A stretch of 64,000 nucleotides of DNA from Ectobius pallidus (lineage: Eukaryota; Arthropoda; Insecta; Blattodea; Ectobiidae), in the NCBI GenBank assembly GCA_964059195.1, contig CAXKWD010000007.1, positions 61,380,705 to 61,444,704 on the forward strand, in the 5' to 3' direction. The position numbers and the translations under genes were made by a program. Below the pieces are notes generated by a model. It did no database searches, was not told the DNA's origin, and saw only the letters and a program-made list of their open reading frames with translations. Positions 57,640 to 64,000 of this stretch are shown here, piece by piece (position 1 is the first letter of the stretch; each line of letters opens with the position of its first letter).

Positions 57640-59003
57640 GTCCCATGAGTTTTTTCGATGATGACGTGGTAAATTTGCTGGGGACATATACAAATCAGTA
57701 TGCCGCAAAAAGAAATAGGCTTGGAGACCGTTCTAAAGAAGAGATGAAGTGTTTCATACCATTTTATTATTGAGTGGTTATGTCGATCTCCCACAGAAAG
57801 ATACGTAGGCCTATTGGGAAAAGTCACCAGATGCCCATAACATATTGATTTCCGAAGCTATGGCAAGGGATCAATTTTGATTTATATTGTGGAACCTACA
57901 TACTTGTAACAATGATGAACAACCTTTAGGTGATCAATTTGCTAAAGTATGGCCACTAATAGATAAAATTGTGAGAAATGTGTAGAGTACAGCCCACATA
58001 TTGAAAACCTCTCCGTAGATGAGAGCGTGGTACCTTACTTTGGTAAACCTGATGGAAAACAATTCATCCATGGAAAGCCAGGTATGGGTACAAGTTCTGG
58101 TGTGGTGGACGTAGTTTTGGGTACCTAAGCTGGTTCGGGCCATATCAAGAAGCTTGTACATTACCTGAGAAATATGCTGAAAAAGGACTAGGATATGCTG
58201 TTGTGATGACTTACATTGACAAGCTGGAACAATTGCCCTATAGAGTGTATTTTGACCAATACTTTTACTTAAGGATCTGCATAAGAGAAGAATTGAAGCC
58301 ACAGGGGCAATAAGAGCCATTAGAATTGGGATAGAGTGTGATATGACCAACAATGATGAAGAAAACACCACAGGGTACATATGTATTCAGGTCTGATGAC
58401 ACAAGCAATGTCCTCATCACTAGATGGAATGATAATAGTGTGGTGAATGTGGCTACTAACTTTGACAGAGGTTTACCAACTCGTCAGGTATCTCGCTACT
58501 CGCAAAAGCAAAAAAAAGTGAATTAGTGTCAATCAACCACAAGTCATCCACAACTATAATACACACATGGGAGACATTGACAGAGCTGACCAAATCATTT
58601 CTTGTACTGTGCATTAATCAGACGCAAGAAATGGTATTTACCTAACATTGCACATTGCATCGATGTTGCGGAGCAAAATGTGTGGCAACTTTACCGACAT
58701 AATGGCAGTAAATTAGACCATCTATCCTTTCGCTGAAGAATAGTCACTACTATTTTGGAGTCAAATAGAAGAGTGGTTTCTTCAAGAGGACGGCCATAGG
58801 GTTCATCAAAGGCTGATTCTCGGTTAGACAAATTAGAGCATTATGTTTCCGATCTACCACCAGACAGTGTTACAGGAAAGAAAAAACAGCTCCATTGCCA
58901 ACAATGCCACAAGAAAGCTACAACTCAGTACATACAGGTAAAATGTGTTTTGTCACTTCATGTAGCATGTTTCGTTGCTTATCACACAAAGCAAAGTGAA
59001 TAA
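57640..59003 (+). pseudogene. piggyBac-like transposase pseudogene 1 (PGBD-like)
   Basis: Segments in changing frames follow the order of piggyBac transposases. They include DVVNLLGTYTNQYAAKRNR near 57660, a WEKSPDAHN-like stretch near 57815, PHIENLSVDESVVPYFGKPD (first catalytic Asp, about 57995-58055), and FWCGGRSFGYLSWFGPYQEA near 58098-58155. The C-terminal Cys/His-rich end is CQQCHKKATTQY ... LHVACFVAYHT, closing with TAA at 59001-59003. More than ten stops or shifts. Sequence just downstream (TTAACTGTGCTTGTGGGGTC, 59034-59053) and the partly inverted GACCCCACGAG near 59222 may be element termini. Confidence 0.75.
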
Positions 59004-59760
59004 CTAACAATAAAGTACTCGAAGAAATGTACCCTTAACTGTGCTTGTGGGGTCTGTGAAACCCCTCCACTCTTTTGTTTTGTAATATTTCACGAGTCAA
59101 ACATGAGATGTCGTTGAGACTTCTTGTAGCCTACTCTTAGTATATATTGTTATTTGACCGTTGCTAGAAGTGGTGTGCATTATTGGCACTCAAAAGTGAA
59201 ATATCACAGTTTTTAACTGTTTGGACCCCACGAGCATGTAAGTGTACAACTTTTTTCTTTCAAAAAGTTAATTTTAGTTTGAAAATTGGCTTATAAAAAG
59301 TTTTGATTCATTACTAATCGTGTTGCATAGCTTAACTGAAGGTTATGTTTACTTTTCAGCTCAATGACTTTGCGACAACCACCTAGCAGGTCCCTGACAG
59401 AAGAAGAAATAGATAACATTATCAATGATCCACACTTTTTAGATTCAGACGATGAAAGTGATGCTGGAGAAAATGAATTTATTGCCAGCGAGCACGATTC
59501 AGACTCTGAAGCATCCTCAGATGAATTTATTGAAGACAATGAAGATGAAAACCCCGATCCAACAAACTATTACAGCGGTAAAAGTTCTAATTGGAAATGG
59601 TCTAAAACATGTAAGCGACATACCCGAACTCGAGCTGAAAATATAATTGTCCACTTGCCAGGATTGGAAGGTGTTGCAAGGAATATTGAGCCTGGAAATG
59701 TGCTGCAAGCCTGGAATTTGTTTGCTTCTTATCCCATGTTGAATATTATTTTGTTATATA

Positions 59761-61093
59761 TGAGGGCTGTTCGTAAAGTAAGTTCCGATCTCTCACGACA
59801 CGCGAATGAGTGGCGCTAGCATCGCGAACTGTGATCCGTTGTGTAGCTTGGTTCAGTACGCTCACGGCAGTATAATTGAGAGGTTGTATTCTGCCATTTT
59901 TCTCAACAATACAGGCTTTTGAGATGTGCGCAGCGATAACAGATCCCGCCAAATGTGAGGTACGTGGAGTAATACGATTTCTGTGGGCAAAACAAATGGC
60001 ACCAGCAGCAATTCATCGTGAGATTACTGAAGTGTATGGGAACATTATGAGTGACAGTATGGTTCGGCGTTGGTGTCGTGAATTTCATGACGGACGCACT
60101 AACGTCCATGATGAAGAATGAAGTGGCCGACCGTCTGTTGTGAATGATGAACTTGTTGCAAAAGTGGATGAAGTGGTCAGAGAGAATCGCCGTTTCACCA
60201 TGTCTCTACTCTCGGAGCATTTTCCACAAATTTGTCGGACTGTACTGTATGAAGTGTTGGCAGAAAGGTTAGAGTATCACAAGTTTTGTGCTCGTTGGGT
60301 GCCGAAACTTCTGTCTGAAGCCCAAAAGAACACCAGGATGGGAGCAGCATTGGCGTTTCTTCAGCGTTACCAAACTGAAGGTGAGATGTTTCTCGACCAA
60401 ATTGTCACTGGTGATGAGACATGGGTTCGATACGTGAATTATGAAACAAAACAACAATCCATGGCATGGGGTCACACCAACTCCCCTACGAAACCACAAA
60501 AATGTCTCCAAACATTCTCACACCAAAAGCTCATGGCAACTGTCTTTTGGGACAGGAAAGGTGTTTTGTTGGTGGATTTCACGGCACGAGGAACAACAAT
60601 AAACGCGGACGTGTACTGTGACACACTAACCAAATTGAGGAGAGCACTGCTGAACAAATGACGTGGCATGTTGAGTTCCGGCATTGTTTTGATCCATGAC
60701 AATGCTCGGCCGCATACTGCCGTACGCACTCAAACTCTCTTGCAACGATTCCGGGGGGAGGTGTTTCAGCATCCACCGTATAGTCCTGACTTGGCTCCCA
60801 GCGACTTCCACCTTTTTCCAAGCTTGAAGAAATGGCTTGGATCGCAGCGGTTTCAAACGGATGAGGAGCTCAGGGGGAGCGTCAACGGGTGGCTACACGC
60901 GCAGGCGGCAGAGTTTTATGCAGAAGGAATATCGAAGCTCGTGAAACTGTATGACAAATGTCTGAATGTTAGGGGAAATTATGTTGAAAAATAGCTGAAA
61001 GGGTGTACTGTTTACTGGTGTGTAATAAAAGTCCCCACAATAAAGTGTTTTCTGCAAAAGAAATATCGGAACTTACTTTACGAACAGCCCTTG
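59761..61093 (+). mobile_element. mariner transposon (DD34D) inserted in piggyBac 2
   Basis: Terminal inverted repeats of about 26 bp, AGGGCTGTTCGTAAAGTAAG at 59763 and its complement ending at 61091. TA duplicated on both sides (59759-59760 and 61094-61095). Removing it with one TA restores the piggyBac reading frame. Length 1333 bp. Carries one transposase frame with two nonsense changes. Confidence 0.95.
59924..60994 (+). pseudogene. mariner transposase, two in-frame TGA
   Basis: A frame of 356 codons, close to the usual mariner length. The N-terminal helix-turn-helix region includes REITEVYGNIMSDSMVRRWC. Catalytic triad: Asp in IVTGDETWVRY, Asp in LIHDNARPHTA and Asp in YSPDLAPSDFHLF, with 34 residues between the second and third. 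TGA at 60119-60121 and 60659-60661 both sit where Arg is expected in the family and are explained by CGA to TGA. No indels. The copy is therefore dead by two point changes of the CpG-decay type. Confidence 0.92.
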
Positions 61094-61831
61094 TACAAAT
61101 GACAAAATAAGAGCAAGCAGAGAGAACTTCAAAGAACCACGCCCATCATACACAAAATACTTACATTTAACTGAACTAGATGCTTTTATTGGGTTGTTAT
61201 ATTTATCGGGATGTGTGAAGTCAGCTCATGAAAATGTTGTGGCTTTATTTACATTGAATGGTACTGGCAGGGACATATTCCATGCAACCATGAGTGTGTC
61301 ACGATTTTTGTTCTTTCTATCTTGTCTCCAATTTGATAATCATTCCATCAGAGCAGAAAGAAAACTTTATAATAAACTAGCAGCCGTGCGTGAAATATGG
61401 GATCTATTTGTTTCTAACCACAAGTCTTACTATGCACCGGGTGAAAATGTCTCTATTGATGAAATGTTGGTGCCATTTCATGGACGATGCAGTTTCAAAA
61501 TGTACATGCCTAAAAAACCAGGAAAGTATGGCATAAAAATGTGTGACTCTCGCACTTATTTTTTGTGTAATGCTTTTATATACACAGGTAAGGAACAACA
61601 AAATGATACACTGTATGTTCCCACCAATGATGTAATGAAACTTATTACTCCCATCTAAGGCTCAAATAGAAATGTTGTGGTTGATAATTGGTTTATGTCA
61701 GTGGAATTATGTGAAAAGCTGACAGAAAATCATCTGACTGTGTTAGGTACTCTAAAAATGAATAAGCCACAGCTGCTCCCACAATTCAAGCCTAATCGCA
61801 AACGTCAAGTAGGTACAGTACTTTGCGGCGG

Positions 61832-63148
61832 TTTCTCGTTCCTCGTGGATCTTTGAAATGGTTTTACAGGGTGCCAGCTTTTAAGTATCTTAAGTATTAC
61901 TTATAGCATATTTGTTTCTTTTACTACCTTCCCTGCTGCAGTCAGTCTTCGAACGATGAGATATTCTTTCCTCGGGGAGACAGCTGACACATGGCAATGA
62001 TGAAGGTTCCCACAGAAATGAGTACATGTATTTTGTTGGCTCTAATACAACAAAATCTTCAATTTATTTTATCCATTGAATATATATATACACTGGTATA
62101 ACTGAGTCACAGTACACTTGAAAAATATATCCTGGAAATCTGATTACAGTGGTGATTTCAGAGTTACGACGTAAATGGGTTTGTATTATTGGTCATGTGT
62201 GCCTAACTACACTTAGGCCATAGCGAGCCTAAATCACTATACGCCTTCTGGCATATATCTATGCTAGGTACTTATCTACGGCGTCCTATGGGGTAGTCAT
62301 ATACTCCCAAACCTATAAAAACACTTGGGTGTCTTAATGTAATTATTGTCACTACCCTAACACACATGACTCCTTCTTGGTAAAGTCCTCCATCGAGCGG
62401 AGTTAGGAATTACATGGTTTCTCCACTGAAATTACTAGTCGAGTGCTATCTCAACCTCATGAAGACAAAAATCAACTGACTATTTTGTCGTCAAAATGCA
62501 TGCCCCTCATAGAGTCTAATTGGTTACATATACATTTAACGATATTATTGGCTATCGCTATAATTAAAGCTCAGCCAATAAGATCGTCAGTCCTTTGAAC
62601 ATGCAAAACACACCGATTTTCACACATAAATGATATATTTCCCGTGATCTCACGTTCTCACGGTACATGTTTAAGCATTTATTTTGCAACTTCGAAATCA
62701 CCATTTATACGGCTTTACAACCTATTCATTACAAGCAACCGTGTTTTATCTGAGATCTAACAGTTTAAGCAAAACATTCACCTTTCCACAGGTATCCAAA
62801 TTTACTCGGTGGGGCTAAGGTTTTATTGCTGAAAACACTTAAACAATATTATACTCCATTGAAACATTTCCTCCCCCATTAATTCATATTCCTTTATAGT
62901 TACAAAGCAGCTATTCTATCTCTGCTTGTAAATCTCCTATTTTGGCAAAGACCGAACTCATTTTAAGTTCAGGTACACGTCGTTCCCATGGGAATGAAAC
63001 TTCCACCAGATATGTAAAAAAAATCATCTTAATGTACCATTGCAAAATTTGCTAACTTGCTATGAGTACCAGAGTAATTATAATTAGCCTCATCTAGTTG
63101 TTAATTTAATCTAATTAAGTGTATCGTTTAGGCCTTAAAGAAATCCGC
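61832..63148. mobile_element. Unclassified 1.3-kb insert in piggyBac 2
   Basis: Inferred because piggyBac coding stops after GTVLCG and resumes at FDHNDV. The edges show only a short imperfect inverted match (GCGG.TTTCT left, AGAAATCCGC right), and no target duplication was established. An intron is an alternative but would need non-obvious splice sites. No coding family seen inside. Confidence 0.5.
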
Positions 63149-63624
63149 TATATATTTGATCATAATGATGTCATGACAGTTTGTTCATACATTCCTAAAA
63201 GAAATCGGGCGGTTGTGTTACTATCTACAATGCACCAGGATCAAGAAGTAAGCAAAGAACATGGAAAGCCAGACATGATAAATGACTGTAACAATGCTAA
63301 AGGTGGAGTTGACAGCTTGGATCAGCTTTGCGCTCATTACTCAGAATCCAGACGAACCAGGAGATGGCCAATGGTAATATTTTTTGGCATATTGAACATT
63401 TCTGTTGTAAACAGTGTGAATGTTCTAAGGTCTCTTGAACATACCAAGGAAGCAAACCGTAGAGAGACATTAATGCAGCTTGGGAAAGCTCTATCAGCCC
63501 ACATATGCAATGCAGAGATTTGAAGCGTGTTCCTCGAGATCTGCAAGCCTTTTATATGCAAACTCTTAGGGATACATTCCCCTCAACATGACCTCCTTGA
63601 AGAACAACTAAGAAAATCCGGGAC

Positions 63625-63915
63625 ATGCAGACAGAAAAACTAAAAATCGATATGAAAAGTGTGGTGTGTTCATTTGTGGGCAACATGCTCATTTTGTATG
63701 TGAAAATTGTTAATTACCTTTTCTCACCAGAAAAGATATTGAATTTTTTAATAATATAATGCTTTATAAATAAACACTTGTAGGCCTATTTGTCTACAGA
63801 GAGACAGAAAAAGTAAAAATTGGTGTGAAAATGGGTGTTATTTCTACTTCTAGCCTATTTGCCCATTTTGGATGTGAAAATTGTAAACAACCTTCTTTAA
63901 CCATTAGCAATTCTA
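63625..63915 (+). repeat. Diverged tandem duplicate of the piggyBac 2 3' end
   Basis: 63630-63770 and 63800-63945 align along their length (shared pieces GACAGAAAAA, GTGAAAATTGT, ATAATAT, TTTATAAATAA). This covers the Cys-rich C-terminal codons plus 3' sequence. The second copy has lost the cysteine pattern. Confidence 0.65.
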
Positions 63916-64000
63916 TATTTTTTCATAATATTATGGTTTATAAATAATTTTTGTTTTATTTTACCTTCTTTTTATTTTTTTTAATTTGGGGTATATAAGA

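Larger units (their letters stand above)
59364..63715 (+). pseudogene. piggyBac-like transposase pseudogene 2, split by insertions
   Basis: Starts at ATG 59364 with an acidic N-terminus (SLTEEEIDNIINDPHFLDSD) and is open to 59760. The mariner at 59761-61093 interrupts it exactly at a TA. Coding resumes in the same sense with TNDKIRASRENFKEP and runs to 61658, with Asp-containing NVSIDEMLVPFHGR. A TAA at 61656-61658 replaces one codon before GSNRNVVVDNWFMS (second Asp). After KPNRKRQVGTVLCG (about 61830) an unclassified 1.3-kb segment intervenes. Coding returns at about 63150 (FDHNDVMTVCSYIP) with NAKGGVDSLDQL (third Asp) to TGA 63521-63523. A Cys-rich end (KCGVFICGQHAHFVCENC) is in another frame near 63655-63712. 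All three catalytic Asp are kept. Confidence 0.85.

Overview
This is nuclear DNA from an animal, almost certainly an insect with a large, transposon-rich genome. The evidence is a spliced host gene with canonical GT/AG introns, a short run of the arthropod telomere motif (CCTAA)n, AT-rich spacers, and insect-type BEL/Pao, RTE, CR1-like, mariner, piggyBac, hAT and tRNA-derived SINE sequences. A cockroach- or termite-like genome would fit, but nothing here proves the order. There is no operon structure, CRISPR array or prokaryotic gene.

The only clear host gene is an ABC transporter of the ABCC (MRP4-like) subfamily on the minus strand. Three exons of its first nucleotide-binding domain join in frame: 40583-40869 (Q-loop and signature), 30971-31154 (Walker B, D-loop, H-loop) and 7720-7896 (end of NBD1 and linker). 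The two introns between them are about 9.4 kb and 23 kb and are filled with mobile elements. Walker A, the first transmembrane domain and everything after the linker were not found.

Layout, left to right. 0.65-6.5 kb: a decayed copy of a multicopy protein family (PIN/FEN1-like motifs plus a Cys-rich tail), split by a SINE nested in another SINE, a 640-bp TAA array and a LINE 3' end. 6.6-7.1 kb: mariner relic. 7.7-7.9 kb: ABC exon. 8.7-9.0 kb: 30-bp minisatellite. 11.4 kb: SINE. 11.9-14.1 kb: hAT transposon with 8-bp target duplication and an open transposase frame. 14.2-14.9 kb: Harbinger relic. 16.5-19.8 kb: RTE-type LINE (minus). 19.8-29.1 kb: BEL/Pao retrotransposon (minus), its 5' LTR carrying an 877-bp GC-rich insert. 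29.1-30.0 kb: second copy of the multicopy family. 31.0 kb: ABC exon. 31.3-32 kb: LINE relic. 33.6-33.8 kb: perfect 104-bp inverted repeat carrying hammerhead-ribozyme-like motifs on both strands. 34.4 kb: telomere-like repeat. 34.9-36.9 kb: two LINE ends. 37.3-40.4 kb: RTE-like LINE (plus). 40.6-40.9 kb: ABC exon. 41.2-43.8 kb: young LINE with an intact 740-codon frame. 44.2-45.1 kb: unrecognised acidic-tail coding remnants. 45.4-53.0 kb: young, internally deleted BEL element inserted into an older LINE. 57.6-59.0 and 59.4-63.7 kb: two piggyBac pseudogenes, the second split by a mariner and by an unclassified 1.3-kb segment.

The window is best read as layered insertions in and around one transporter gene. 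In at least seven cases target-site duplications are visible and allow the order of events to be reconstructed. The most unusual items are the inverted hammerhead element, the uncharacterised multicopy nuclease-like family, and the antiparallel SINE-in-SINE.
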